A stretch of 64,000 bases of DNA from JAZKHE01 sp040385525 (GCA_040385525.1 JAZKHE010000002.1:682001-746000); one strand, 5' to 3'; positions 34,611 through 43,475 are shown, counted from the first letter of the stretch. Made by a program: numbers and translations. The notes: a model not told the origin generated them from the sequence alone.

Positions 34611-35024
34611 ATGAAGTTTTTAAAATTTTTATTTGCAGGAACCGTTTTTGGCATTGTTATGGCAAAATCAGAAGCATTTTCTTGGTTCAGAATTCAAGAA
34701 ATGTTTCGCTTTCAAGCATTTCACATGTACGGAATTATTGGTACAGCAGTTATTTTAGGAGTAATTGGAGTTTTTATAATTAAAAAATATAAGCTTAGAG
34801 ATTTTAACGGAAATCCAATTTCATTTTTTTCAAAAGAAAAGTCAGTTGTACGTTATTTAATTGGCGGAACTATTTTTGGTTTAGGCTGGGCATTGTCTGG
34901 CTCTTGCCCAGGGCCAATGGTGGTAAATATTGGTTATGGTTACCTATCTATGATTGTTGTATTTCTGTTTGCCATTATTGGCACGTATATGTACGGAATT
35001 ATTAAAGATAAATTACCACACTAA
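34611..35024 (+). CDS. YeeE/YedE family transporter, C-terminal half protein
   Basis: 137 residues with four predicted membrane helices and the second family motif WALSGSCPGPMVVNIG (Cys99). It starts two bases after the preceding YeeE/YedE gene and ends 11 bases before the cytochrome c gene, so it is certainly co-transcribed. Together with its neighbour it gives a complete complement of YeeE/YedE cysteine motifs. Thiosulfate is the best guess at substrate, by family knowledge and by the adjacent TsdA-like cytochrome. Confidence 0.9.
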   Translation: MKFLKFLFAGTVFGIVMAKSEAFSWFRIQEMFRFQAFHMYGIIGTAVILGVIGVFIIKKYKLRDFNGNPISFFSKEKSVVRYLIGGTIFGLGWALSGSCPGPMVVNIGYGYLSMIVVFLFAIIGTYMYGIIKDKLPH

Positions 35025-35035
35025 AATTAGTTGTT

Positions 35036-36106
35036 ATGGAAGATAACTACACCAAAGGATTAGCCAAACTGATTGGCCAACTTATAAAAGTTATCATTTT
35101 TATGTTGCTTGTTATTTTAGCATTAACTGTTTTGCTATATAAGTATTTACCTGCTTATGTGCCCTCGCCCCATGAACCAGAAATTGAATTAAAACAAGCA
35201 ATTACAGAAGCTCCAAAAGTAGAAGAGAAAACTAAGTATTGGCAAGCACCCGATATTACTGCTGTTGTAGATGTTGATAAAAAAGAGCAAATTGCTTATG
35301 GTAAAGATTTAATTGCCAATACTGCTTTGTATTTTGGCCCTGAAGGAAAAGTTTTTAAATCTTCTACCAACGGAATGAATTGCCAAAACTGTCATTTAGA
35401 TGCAGGTACAAAAATTTTTGGTAATAATTATTCGGCTGTAGCATCAACTTATCCAAAATTTAGAGCGCGCTCCGGAGCGAGAGAAAACATTTATAAACGC
35501 GTAAACGATTGTTTTGAACGTAGCTTAAATGGAAAAGGATTAGATACCAATTCTAAAGAAATGCAAGCCATTACAGCATACATTAATTTTTTAGGAATCG
35601 ATGTAAACAAAGGAGAAAAGCCAGAAGGCTCAGGACTTAAAAAATTAGCGTTTTTAGATAGAGCTGCTAGTCCCGTAAATGGCGATTTAGTTTACAAAGC
35701 AAAATGTCAATCGTGTCATCAGGCTAATGGTGAAGGATTATTAAATGTAGATAAAACTGTCTATACCTATCCGCCACTATGGGGTAAAAATAGTTATAAC
35801 GATGGTGCAGGATTATATCGCATATCTAACTTTGCGAGTTATGTAAAATACAATATGCCTTTGGGTGCAAGTCACGATAATTTATTAGTAACAGACGAAG
35901 AAGCTTGGGATTTGGCTGCATTTGTAAATTCGCAACCGCGCCCTAAAAAAGATACTAAAAACGATTGGCCTAATATTGAAGAGAAGCCATTCGATCATCC
36001 TTTTGGTCCTTTTGCTGATGGTTTTGATGAGAAGCAGCATAAATATGGTCCCTTTAAGGCAATACAAGAAAAATTAGAAGAGATTAAAAAATCTAAATCA
36101 AAATAA
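35036..36106 (+). CDS. tsdA: Dihaem cytochrome c, thiosulfate dehydrogenase-like
   Basis: 356 residues. An N-terminal membrane helix (~17-36) anchors it to the inner membrane facing the periplasm. Two haem-c motifs: CQNCH (116-120) and CQSCH (224-228). TsdA enzymes, which join two thiosulfates into tetrathionate, use an unusual cysteine as haem ligand; here Cys159 in NDCFERSLNGKGL matches that conserved segment. A charged C-terminal tail follows the second haem domain. Tight spacing (11 and 5 bp) to the YeeE/YedE and SoxB-like genes supports a sulfur-oxidation role; the alternative is another dihaem c-type dehydrogenase. Confidence 0.85.
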   Translation: MEDNYTKGLAKLIGQLIKVIIFMLLVILALTVLLYKYLPAYVPSPHEPEIELKQAITEAPKVEEKTKYWQAPDITAVVDVDKKEQIAYGKDLIANTALYFGPEGKVFKSSTNGMNCQNCHLDAGTKIFGNNYSAVASTYPKFRARSGARENIYKRVNDCFERSLNGKGLDTNSKEMQAITAYINFLGIDVNKGEKPEGSGLKKLAFLDRAASPVNGDLVYKAKCQSCHQANGEGLLNVDKTVYTYPPLWGKNSYNDGAGLYRISNFASYVKYNMPLGASHDNLLVTDEEAWDLAAFVNSQPRPKKDTKNDWPNIEEKPFDHPFGPFADGFDEKQHKYGPFKAIQEKLEEIKKSKSK

Positions 36107-36111
36107 TAAGT

Positions 36112-37857
36112 ATGAAAGTGAAAATTGGTTTTTTGCAAAATGATAAAACAAATAAAGATAATTCTGATAACAGAAGAGATTTTATAAAAAAGTCTGCAAT
36201 GGCTGGTTTAGCAACTGTTTTAGCGCCTGTTTCGGGTATTGCTTCCACTGCTGAATCGTTTACTGAAACGGCTGCTAATGATGTTCCTGCTGCAAAAACT
36301 TCTAAACAAAAAATTACTTTTTTAATTACAACCGATATACACTCTCAGCTAAATACACACGACGAATTTTTTTGGGAGAATGAAAAAGCAGTGTACAAAA
36401 AACGTGGTGGTTTAGCTGTTTTAAAAACCATGATTGACAAGTTGAAAAAAGAAAATCCTGAAAATACAATTGTGTATGATGGTGGCGATTTTTTTCATGG
36501 ACACGCTATAGCCTCATTAACAGAAGGCGAAGCATTAATTCCATTGTTTAATCAATTGGGCTACGATTTAATGTTGCCAGGCAATTGGGAAGTAGTGTAT
36601 AAAAAGAAAAAAATGTTGTTTGATTTAGGTCACACTAATTCTGCAAAAATTTGCGCCAACATGTATCACAATACCAATGATGCCGACAATGGCGAATTGG
36701 TTTATCCGCCTTATTGGATTAAATATGTAGCTGGTGTTAAAGTTGGGGTTATTGGTTATACCGATCATTTAATTCCAAAACGCCAATCGCCTGCGTATAG
36801 CGAGGGATTAAGATTTGAGCACGCCGATAAAAATTTAGCAAAATATGTAAAATTATTACGCGAGGTAGAAGGATGTGCTATTGTTTTAGTTGCTACACAC
36901 ATGGGCTTGGCACAACAAGTTGGTTTAGCAAATAATCCTGCTGCGCAAGGTGTTGATTTTGTTTTGGGTGCCGATACACACGAGCGTGTACGTGTTCCTA
37001 TTCAAGCTAAATACACTAAGGTTATTGAGTGCGGTGCATTTGGTTCTTTTTTAGGGAAGTTAGATTTAGAAATTGAAAATGGAAAATTAGTTAATCATAA
37101 CTATCAGCTCCTTGACGTAGATCCAGAAAAGTATCCAGCTGACAAAATCCTGCAAAAAAAGATTGATAAAATTTATGAACCTTATAAAGCTGAATTGTCT
37201 AAAGTTATTGGTACAAGCACAACTCCGCTGGTTCGTTATTTTGTTTTAGAAACACCAATGGATAATTTAATTACCGATGCTATTAAATGGAAATTTAAAC
37301 CAGATATTGCTTTATCAAACGGATTTAGATTTTGTCAGCCATTAGCAGTTGATCCTAAAACTGGTGTTGCAACTATTACTAAAGAATTTTTATGGAATAT
37401 GTTACCCGTAAACAGCGAAGCTAAAACAGCTTTAGTTACCGGAAAACAAATTTGGGAGTGGTTAGAAAAAGAATTGCAAAATGCTTTTTCAAAAGATCCG
37501 TCTAAGCGTTTTGGTGGGTGGTTTGTGCGTTACAACGGTATGGAAGTTAATTTTACTATCGGTAACGAGTTAGGCAAACGAGTAAATTGGGTAAAAGTGG
37601 GTGGCGAAGCTTTGCAAATGGATAAAGAATATCGTATAGTTGCTTGCGAGCGCGAAGGCGATCCTGATGATACATTGTGTAGAGTTGAACATGTTAAAAA
37701 TCCTAAAAAATTAACTTTGTTTTTACACGATGTTATTGAAGAATATTTAAAAGTACATTCGCCAATAGCGCCTAAATTAGAGGCAAGAGCAATTGCTACC
37801 GACGAGTCTGCAAATCTACTTACGCAGTTAAAGGGTACAACTTACGAGTTTAGATAA
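36112..37857 (+). CDS. SoxB-like dimetal phosphoesterase with Tat signal
   Basis: 581 residues. A twin-arginine signal is visible (RRDFIKK at 21-27, then a hydrophobic stretch), so the folded protein goes to the periplasm. Metallophosphoesterase motifs: TTDIHSQL (Asp75, His77), YDGGDFFHGH (Asp126), PGNWEV (Asn158, Trp159), ATHMG (His263), GADTHER (His290); a 5'-nucleotidase C-terminal domain follows (~365-550). The usual GNHE catalytic His is Trp, which from memory is also the case in SoxB, the enzyme that releases sulfate from carrier-bound thiosulfonate. It starts 5 bp after the cytochrome gene. No SoxYZ carrier is nearby, so the real substrate is open. Confidence 0.85.
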   Translation: MKVKIGFLQNDKTNKDNSDNRRDFIKKSAMAGLATVLAPVSGIASTAESFTETAANDVPAAKTSKQKITFLITTDIHSQLNTHDEFFWENEKAVYKKRGGLAVLKTMIDKLKKENPENTIVYDGGDFFHGHAIASLTEGEALIPLFNQLGYDLMLPGNWEVVYKKKKMLFDLGHTNSAKICANMYHNTNDADNGELVYPPYWIKYVAGVKVGVIGYTDHLIPKRQSPAYSEGLRFEHADKNLAKYVKLLREVEGCAIVLVATHMGLAQQVGLANNPAAQGVDFVLGADTHERVRVPIQAKYTKVIECGAFGSFLGKLDLEIENGKLVNHNYQLLDVDPEKYPADKILQKKIDKIYEPYKAELSKVIGTSTTPLVRYFVLETPMDNLITDAIKWKFKPDIALSNGFRFCQPLAVDPKTGVATITKEFLWNMLPVNSEAKTALVTGKQIWEWLEKELQNAFSKDPSKRFGGWFVRYNGMEVNFTIGNELGKRVNWVKVGGEALQMDKEYRIVACEREGDPDDTLCRVEHVKNPKKLTLFLHDVIEEYLKVHSPIAPKLEARAIATDESANLLTQLKGTTYEFR

Positions 37858-37897
37858 AATTATAAATGCTTAACTTAGTTTTCTAAGTAATTGAACT

Positions 37898-38050
37898 ATG
37901 GAGATTAGCATTGCAAAAAGATTTGATACTATTTTCGAGAAAAAATTAATTGCCGAAATTGAACAATTCGGTAAAGTAATGTCTTTTAAAGAAGGTGATG
38001 ATGTGTTGTATCGCAACGAGATTAAATTGCTTTCAGGCTTTGGACTTTAA
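37898..38050 (+). pseudogene. Crp/Fnr regulator N-terminal fragment
   Basis: An open frame of only 50 codons encodes FEKKLIAEIEQFGKVMSFKE and then GDDVL, which matches the start of the cyclic-nucleotide-binding domain of Crp/Fnr regulators (pattern ...F....FKEGDVL...). A whole regulator has about 200-230 residues and a helix-turn-helix; both are missing. The frame ends inside the oxyR 3' end (4-bp overlap). It lies 40 bp after the SoxB-like gene on the same strand, so it was probably the local regulator of the sulfur module. A functional mini-protein is possible but unlikely. Confidence 0.7.
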
Positions 38051-38985
38051 TCAATTTCTAACACATTTTTTTTAAAATCGTTATCGAATTCTTTTGGTAA
38101 AGTGGATTTAATTGTTTTTTGCAAGGCTTCTATCAAAGCTGATTTTGCATATTGACGGTGCGTTACTAAACTAATTTCTCTAACAGGAAAAGGCTGTTTA
38201 AAATAACGAATATTTTTTTTCTCAGCAGCCGAAAAATAAAGTGTAGCAAGCTCTGGTATAATTGTTATTCCGTTGTTGGTCTCTACTAAATTTTTTAAAG
38301 TTTCTATACTTCCTGCTTCGTATTGAAATCCAGTTTCTTTATTGTTTTCTTTTTTTAATTCGCATAAATTTATAATCTGGCTACGTAAACAATGCCTTTC
38401 TTCTAAAAGTAAAAGGTTATCCAACTCAATATCTTTGGGTAATACGTATGCTTTGTTGTATTTTTTTTCGCGCGACGAAACATATAACATAAGTTTTTCA
38501 TAAAACAAAACCTGTTCAAATAAATTTTTATCAGCTAGTGGTGTAGCTAATATGGCTGCATCTAACTCACCTTGATTTAATTTTTTAATCAATGTTTCGG
38601 TAACAAATTCGTTTATGGTAATTTTTACTAAAGGAAATTCAGTATTAAATTTTTTAATAAAAAGAGGTAATAAATACGGAGCAATGGTCGGAATAATTCC
38701 TAGTTTTAATTCTCCGCTTATTTCTTTTTTCTCTGCTTTTATAATTTCTTTAATAGCTTTGGTTTCGCTAATTATTCGGCGAGCTTGCGTAATTATTTTT
38801 TCTCCAATTTGTGTTGGCACAACTGGTTGTTTACTTCTATCGAATATTTTTACGTTTAGCTCATCTTCTAATTTATGAATCATCATGCTAAGCGTAGCTT
38901 GCGTAACAAAACATTTTTCAGACGCTTTTACAAAATGCCTTTCGTTATCTATCGCTATTATGTATTCCAATTGTTGTATATTCAT
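38047..38985 (-). CDS. oxyR: Hydrogen-peroxide-sensing LysR regulator OxyR
   Basis: 312-residue LysR-type regulator. N-terminal winged helix-turn-helix (~1-60, FVKASEKCFVTQATLSMMIHKL), C-terminal sensor domain. The redox pair is present as HCLRSQIINLC: Cys199 and Cys208, nine apart and numbered exactly as in E. coli OxyR, so peroxide sensing by disulfide formation is well supported. It is divergent from dps, a classic OxyR target, with 98 bp between the two starts. Its 3' end slightly overlaps the Crp/Fnr remnant. Confidence 0.93.
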   Translation of the reverse strand: MNIQQLEYIIAIDNERHFVKASEKCFVTQATLSMMIHKLEDELNVKIFDRSKQPVVPTQIGEKIITQARRIISETKAIKEIIKAEKKEISGELKLGIIPTIAPYLLPLFIKKFNTEFPLVKITINEFVTETLIKKLNQGELDAAILATPLADKNLFEQVLFYEKLMLYVSSREKKYNKAYVLPKDIELDNLLLLEERHCLRSQIINLCELKKENNKETGFQYEAGSIETLKNLVETNNGITIIPELATLYFSAAEKKNIRYFKQPFPVREISLVTHRQYAKSALIEALQKTIKSTLPKEFDNDFKKNVLEID

Positions 38986-39010
38986 AGTTATTGATGTTGT
39001 CGATATAAAG

Positions 39011-39056
39011 ATAGAAAATATTGGTTTGACCTATAACTTAATCTTAAGGAATTTTG
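39011..39056 (+). promoter_or_regulatory. Candidate dps promoter with possible OxyR site
   Basis: TTTG at 39025-39028 and ATTTTG at 39051-39056 (full box GAATTTTG) are 20 bp apart, fitting the Bacteroidota TTTG-N19-21-TAnnTTTG layout with one mismatch in the invariant bases. ATAG (39011-39014) and CTAT (39031-39034) form an inverted repeat across the -33 region, reminiscent of the ATAG/CTAT halves of OxyR sites, though the spacing is not the E. coli one. Confidence 0.35.
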
Positions 39057-39083
39057 TTGCAGAAACAATTAAAACTTACAATT

Positions 39084-39560
39084 ATGAAAACAAATTATTC
39101 GTTAATCGGCTTAGATATAGAGAAAAGCAAAGGTTTAGTACAAGATTTAAACCAATTGTTAGCTAACTATCAACTGTTGTATATTAACACACGCGGCTTT
39201 CATTGGAACATAAAAGGAGAAAAGTTTTTTGAACTGCATTTAAAGTTTGAAGAGTTGTACAATAACTTTCAACTTAAAATAGATGAGTTGGCTGAGCGTA
39301 TTTTAACTTTAGACGGAACTCCCTTGCATAGTTATAGCCAGTATTTACAGCTGTCGCAAATAAAAGAATGTGTTGATGTTACCAACGGAACAGAAGCGGT
39401 GCAATTTATTTTAAACTCGTTTCAAAGTATTATTTTGTTGCAACGTAATATTTTAGAAAAGTCTGCGGAAGCAAATGATGAAGGCACAAACGCATTAATG
39501 AGCGACTATATCCGCGAACAAGAAAAACTAGTTTGGATGTATAGTTCCTTTTTGAAATAA
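39084..39560 (+). CDS. dps: Dps/ferritin-like DNA-binding stress protein
   Basis: 158 residues from the ATG at 39084; an earlier in-frame ATG at 39054 overlaps the candidate promoter. Dps dodecamers oxidise and store iron using peroxide and shield DNA. The ferroxidase residues of the family are visible: GFHWNIKG (His40), LHLKFEELY (His52, Glu56) and KIDELAERI (Asp67, Glu71). The N-terminal tail is short with few lysines, so DNA binding is uncertain. Divergence from oxyR supports peroxide-induced expression. Confidence 0.94.
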   Translation: MKTNYSLIGLDIEKSKGLVQDLNQLLANYQLLYINTRGFHWNIKGEKFFELHLKFEELYNNFQLKIDELAERILTLDGTPLHSYSQYLQLSQIKECVDVTNGTEAVQFILNSFQSIILLQRNILEKSAEANDEGTNALMSDYIREQEKLVWMYSSFLK

Positions 39561-39950
39561 TTTTTCTTTTAGACGCTATACTTAAAGATTCTTCATTGCA
39601 TTCAGAATGACAAAAAGAGTGGATAGCATCTCTTACACTTAGCTTGTCCTGCTTAGGGACGATGCATCTGTTTGTTAAGTTTATTAATTGAATTTTGGTT
39701 AATATTTTAGCATGCGAATATTCAAGTTCCGTAGGAACGAACTATTGGTAGTAATATCAAAATACAAACTAAGCGCCGTAGGTGCGGTATATTGATGTTT
39801 TGGTTAGCCAATCTGCTTTAAAATAGCGCTATCATTTATTTTTATAAATTATTTTTCAAAAAAAAGCAGAACGTAAATTGCTTACGTTCTGCTAGGGTAG
39901 TTTTGCTGATGTAAACAATAAAAATGTATAATCATTAAAACTCAATAACT
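39561..39950. repeat. Gene-free region with dispersed-repeat remnants
   Basis: 39585-39618 is a degenerate copy of the motif at 2084-2122 (AGATTCTTCATTGCATTCAG...). 39641-39669 resembles 688-716. 39727-39796 holds GTTCCGTAGGAACGAACTAT followed later by GCGCCGTAGGTGCGGTATAT, two related segments often seen together between Bacteroidota genes (from memory). No gene was recognised. Confidence 0.6.
39856..39893 (-). terminator. Minus-strand terminator-like hairpin
   Basis: Perfect stem AGCAGAACGTAA / TTACGTTCTGCT (39865-39893) around ATTGC. The T-run follows the stem only on the minus strand, so it should stop minus-strand transcripts, yet no minus-strand gene lies upstream of it before 40754. 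It may also protect the dps mRNA 3' end. Confidence 0.6.
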
Positions 39951-40583
39951 ATGAAAACTATCAAAAACACTCAAGTTTCTCGTTTTTTGTTCGATTACAA
40001 AATTTCTTCAGTAAGTTTTGACGATACCGACGAAATTAATATTTATGGTTCGGCTAACATAGTTGAAAACGATAAAATAAACAATATCGATTTTATTTTA
40101 TGTGGTGTGTTTAAAGATTTATGCGATATACTTCGTTATGAGCATAAAAAAGAGTGTATTCTAGTAGAAGAAAAAATAGCTGATATTTTATTTGATAATT
40201 CGCCACAACGCCCTTACGAGTTATTAATTCAGGATATATTAAATAACGAGTTATTAATAGAAAACGTTGGTTTAGTGGTGCAAGAAATGCCTGCGTCGCA
40301 ACAACGCCAAATGCAAAACTTTTTTGGAAACAATCGTCGTTTGTTTTTAATACAAGATTTGGTGCGCGATATTGGTTACCCAAGTTCTGCGGTATGCAAT
40401 ACCAATGGCGAAACATTGAGTTTATTTATGGATAAAGTTACAGATGTGTTTGCGCATTATTTAAGATACCATCAGTTAATGCACATTGGTTATAGTTACG
40501 ATGATGCCTTGCATTTGTTGGGTTTAAATAATGTTTTTTTAGTGCGTTTATTACAGATTTACGATAAAAATGTGGCTGCATAA
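39951..40583 (+). CDS. Conserved-looking protein of unknown function
   Basis: 210 residues, soluble, no signal peptide or membrane helix, with an acidic N-terminal half and a mostly helical C-terminal half (FLIQDLVRDIGYPSSAV, FAHYLRYHQLMHIGYSYDD). I do not recognise a family. A normal codon pattern and a full start-to-stop frame support a real gene. Its last 13 codons (RLLQIYDKNVAA plus stop) are repeated at 43548-43586 because they lie inside the 3.0-kb tandem duplication that begins at 40545. Confidence 0.75.
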   Translation: MKTIKNTQVSRFLFDYKISSVSFDDTDEINIYGSANIVENDKINNIDFILCGVFKDLCDILRYEHKKECILVEEKIADILFDNSPQRPYELLIQDILNNELLIENVGLVVQEMPASQQRQMQNFFGNNRRLFLIQDLVRDIGYPSSAVCNTNGETLSLFMDKVTDVFAHYLRYHQLMHIGYSYDDALHLLGLNNVFLVRLLQIYDKNVAA

Positions 40584-40663
40584 AAAAATAATTTCATTGA
40601 TTTTTTAATTAATAATCGAGTTTAAAAATTTGTTGTTGTTTAGTTGTGATTGCCAAAATAAAG

Positions 40664-40735
40664 CCAGAAGAAATTCTGGCTTTTTGGTTATAAAAAAAGT
40701 CCCGTTCCGATAGCTATCGAAACGGGACTTCTAAA
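40664..40735. terminator. Paired hairpins between convergent genes (unit 1)
   Basis: First hairpin AAGCCAGAA-GAAA-TTCTGGCTT with T-run (plus strand). The second has stem AGTCCCGTT/AACGGGACT (with an inner CGATAGCTATCG palindrome) and A/T flanks, readable from both sides. They separate the convergent unknown gene and GloVer gene. Confidence 0.8.
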
Positions 40736-40753
40736 TTTTTGTAGAACAATAAA

Positions 40754-43450
40754 TTATTGTTTTACAATTTTAGATACTTTGTTATCTACTTTTAAGAAAT
40801 AAATACCAGTAGTAACTTCGTTAAGGTTTACTTCTGTTTTGTTAGCAGAAATTGTTCCTGTTTTAACTAGTTTACCAGTAATATCTGTAATTGTAAATGT
40901 AGTATTTGAATTTTCGCTTACAATAGTAAACACCCCATTGTTTGGGTTTGGATACACACCAAAAGTAGTGTTTGTAGCCTCTTCCATACCAACAGTACAA
41001 GTATAAGTTATTTCAAATTTACTAGCACTTTCGCAACCAATAGTTTGCGATACGTAGTATTTATCGCCATTAACTAATGCAGTTGATGGAGCTAAAACGC
41101 TACCAGTAGAATTGTACCATTTTAAGTTAGAACCAAAAGCAATTAAATCAGCAACCGTAGCATTATCGCATTTAGTTTGCTCAGCAATACTGTATGGAGT
41201 TGGAGTTTCGCAAGTTTCAATTAAACTACCGTATGCGTTCTCTCCATTTTCGCCATTAAAGCTCATCTTTTTTGAATAATCGCCAGTTGTTGGGTTGTAT
41301 TGATATAAAACTCCGTCTCCATTGTAACCTCCATATTCTGTCATACCATACAACATGCCATCAGCTGCTTTATATAAATCACCATAAGAATTATAACCAT
41401 TGCCATTATTCACGTCCTCAAAATTGTATTTTACAGTATATGAGCTTAGGTTTACATCGAATTCAAAAATAACACCATCACCATATAAACCACCATCGTA
41501 AGTTGTGCCAGCAAATTTACCAGCACTAACTTCAATTACACCAGCGTATGGATTAGATCCATCGTTATCATCAAAACTATGTAATGTAGTAAAACTTCCA
41601 GCTGCTGTAGGGTCAAACTCATAAACTGTTCCATAACCATCAACTCCACCATAATAGGTAGTGCCATATAATTTACCGTTGTTAGCAATTGTAACGCTAG
41701 AGTATGGCTCGTAACCTTCGTCAATACTGCTATTAAAATGATGAATAACGGTGTAAGAACTTGTAGCTAAATCGTATTTGTAAATTACGCCATCTCCATT
41801 ATCGCCACCATCATAGGCTGTTCCATACAATAAATTGCCAGTTGTAGCTAAAGAACCATAATAAAATGGATAAGATCCAGTAGCATATTCAAAAGAATGC
41901 AAAACAGTATACGATGTTGTTGCTGGGTTAAATTGAAAAAGAACTCCTTCGTTATTAGTACCTCCGTAGTAAGTAGTTCCATATAATAAACCATTGTTGG
42001 CTTGTACTAACGATCCATAAGGTTGGTATCCTGAATCATCATCTTCATTAAAATTGTATTTAACAGCGTAGTTTTTGCTAACCGGATCAAATTCAAAAAT
42101 AACACCACCACCATTAGTACCACCATCAGAATTCATTCCATACATTTTACCATTTGTCTGTTTTGTAAGAGAACCATTGGCATATTTACCTTCTGGTTGA
42201 GAATTAAAACTAAATTTGGTTGCACAAGTATTTGTAGCATAATCATATTCAAAAAAGGCACCACTGCCACTTGCTGCTCCATATCTTGTAGTTGCATAGT
42301 ATTTGCCATTTGCCGCTTTATACAAAGAAGAATGTGCTTCGTAACCATCTTGGCTGTTGTTAAAATGATGTTTTACGGTATACGAACTTGTAGCGTATTC
42401 TAATTCAAACAAAACGCCATTACCATTGTCTCCTCCAAATTGGGTTAAGCCTAGTAATTTACCAGTACTTGCTTCAACTAATTCGCCAGATTTTGGAGAA
42501 TTTCCAGTAGCACCATCAAAGTTATGTATAACGGTGTAAGATGTAGCCGTTATATCATATTCAAAAACAACTCCACCCGAGTTTGAACCACCTACGCCAG
42601 CAACGCCATACAATTTGCCATTACTAGCTTGGATTAAGCTACCTTCTGGGTAGATACCATTACTAGCATTGCTACTAAAATCATAAAGAACGGTGTATGA
42701 AGATAATGTTGTATTATATTCAAAAAGTTTACCATTGTTATTTCTTGTTAAACCGTAAAAATTGCCATTAGTCGCTTTTACTAAGCCATTTTCAGAATAA
42801 CCATCAGTACCATTAAAATCATGTTTAACCGTAAGTGTATTAGTAGCAATGTTATATTCAAAAATAGTACCTGTACCGTTATCGCCACCATTATTTGTAA
42901 TTCCGAATAAAACATCAGTAGCACCTTCAATTAATCTCGCTTTAACATATGTGCCTGAAGTATTATTAAAATGATATTTTACAGTGTAAACTAAAGTAGT
43001 AGGGTCTAATTCAAATAGAGTGCCATTATAATTATTCCCATATGAAGTTGTACAGCCATAAATTTTACCATTACTCGCAATCATTAAGCCTCCCTCAGGG
43101 TAAGCACCGTTATCATAATTAAAATTCTGAATTACTGTGTATATTCCTGTAGCTAAATCGTATTGGTACAATACACCATTGCCATTGGTTCCACTGCTAT
43201 TTGTAGTGCCATAAATTTTACCATTTACTTCTACAACTTTGTCGTAAACAGGGTTGCTTCCATTGTAAAAAGTTTTAAATGTATAATCTACATTGTTTGC
43301 TCCAGTACTTGGCGAGTAGTTAAAAATACCGCCATAGCCATCTTCTGTTCCTTGATAAGTCATACCCCAAAGTTTAATTTGGGCTTTTGCTTGGGTTATG
43401 CTAAATAGCACTATGCCAAAAGCAAGCGTTTTTAGTAAATTTTTCTTCAT
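40754..43450 (-). CDS. GloVer-repeat T9SS-secreted protein, copy 1
   Basis: 898 residues. Signal peptide 1-23 (MKKNLLKTLAFGIVLFS ... AKAQ). About 15-17 repeats of the choice-of-anchor GloVer type follow, each ~45-50 residues and built on the pattern GKLYGTTYYGGxxGxGVLFxYD...YTVxHxF; these are expected to form a beta-propeller-like or solenoid surface. The C-terminus has a Cys-containing linker region (CETPTPYSI ... CESASKFEITYTC), then a T9SS type A sorting domain (YPNPNNGVFTIVSE ... TGIYFLKV). Likely exported and surface-anchored; ligand unknown. Equal in length and highly similar to the next gene. Confidence 0.92.
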   Translation of the reverse strand: MKKNLLKTLAFGIVLFSITQAKAQIKLWGMTYQGTEDGYGGIFNYSPSTGANNVDYTFKTFYNGSNPVYDKVVEVNGKIYGTTNSSGTNGNGVLYQYDLATGIYTVIQNFNYDNGAYPEGGLMIASNGKIYGCTTSYGNNYNGTLFELDPTTLVYTVKYHFNNTSGTYVKARLIEGATDVLFGITNNGGDNGTGTIFEYNIATNTLTVKHDFNGTDGYSENGLVKATNGNFYGLTRNNNGKLFEYNTTLSSYTVLYDFSSNASNGIYPEGSLIQASNGKLYGVAGVGGSNSGGVVFEYDITATSYTVIHNFDGATGNSPKSGELVEASTGKLLGLTQFGGDNGNGVLFELEYATSSYTVKHHFNNSQDGYEAHSSLYKAANGKYYATTRYGAASGSGAFFEYDYATNTCATKFSFNSQPEGKYANGSLTKQTNGKMYGMNSDGGTNGGGVIFEFDPVSKNYAVKYNFNEDDDSGYQPYGSLVQANNGLLYGTTYYGGTNNEGVLFQFNPATTSYTVLHSFEYATGSYPFYYGSLATTGNLLYGTAYDGGDNGDGVIYKYDLATSSYTVIHHFNSSIDEGYEPYSSVTIANNGKLYGTTYYGGVDGYGTVYEFDPTAAGSFTTLHSFDDNDGSNPYAGVIEVSAGKFAGTTYDGGLYGDGVIFEFDVNLSSYTVKYNFEDVNNGNGYNSYGDLYKAADGMLYGMTEYGGYNGDGVLYQYNPTTGDYSKKMSFNGENGENAYGSLIETCETPTPYSIAEQTKCDNATVADLIAFGSNLKWYNSTGSVLAPSTALVNGDKYYVSQTIGCESASKFEITYTCTVGMEEATNTTFGVYPNPNNGVFTIVSENSNTTFTITDITGKLVKTGTISANKTEVNLNEVTTGIYFLKVDNKVSKIVKQ

Positions 43451-43475
43451 ATAATATTGATTTTTAAGATTAAAA

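Noticed and set aside
36112..37857. Ordinary periplasmic 5'-nucleotidase
   Set aside because: Not excluded, but the GNWE in place of GNHE, the Tat signal and the tight coupling to YeeE/YedE and a TsdA-like cytochrome make a SoxB-like role more likely.
38885..39166. 93-codon open frame on the plus strand across oxyR and dps starts
   Set aside because: It overlaps the oxyR coding region antisense and the dps start in another frame; dps and oxyR motifs are decisive.
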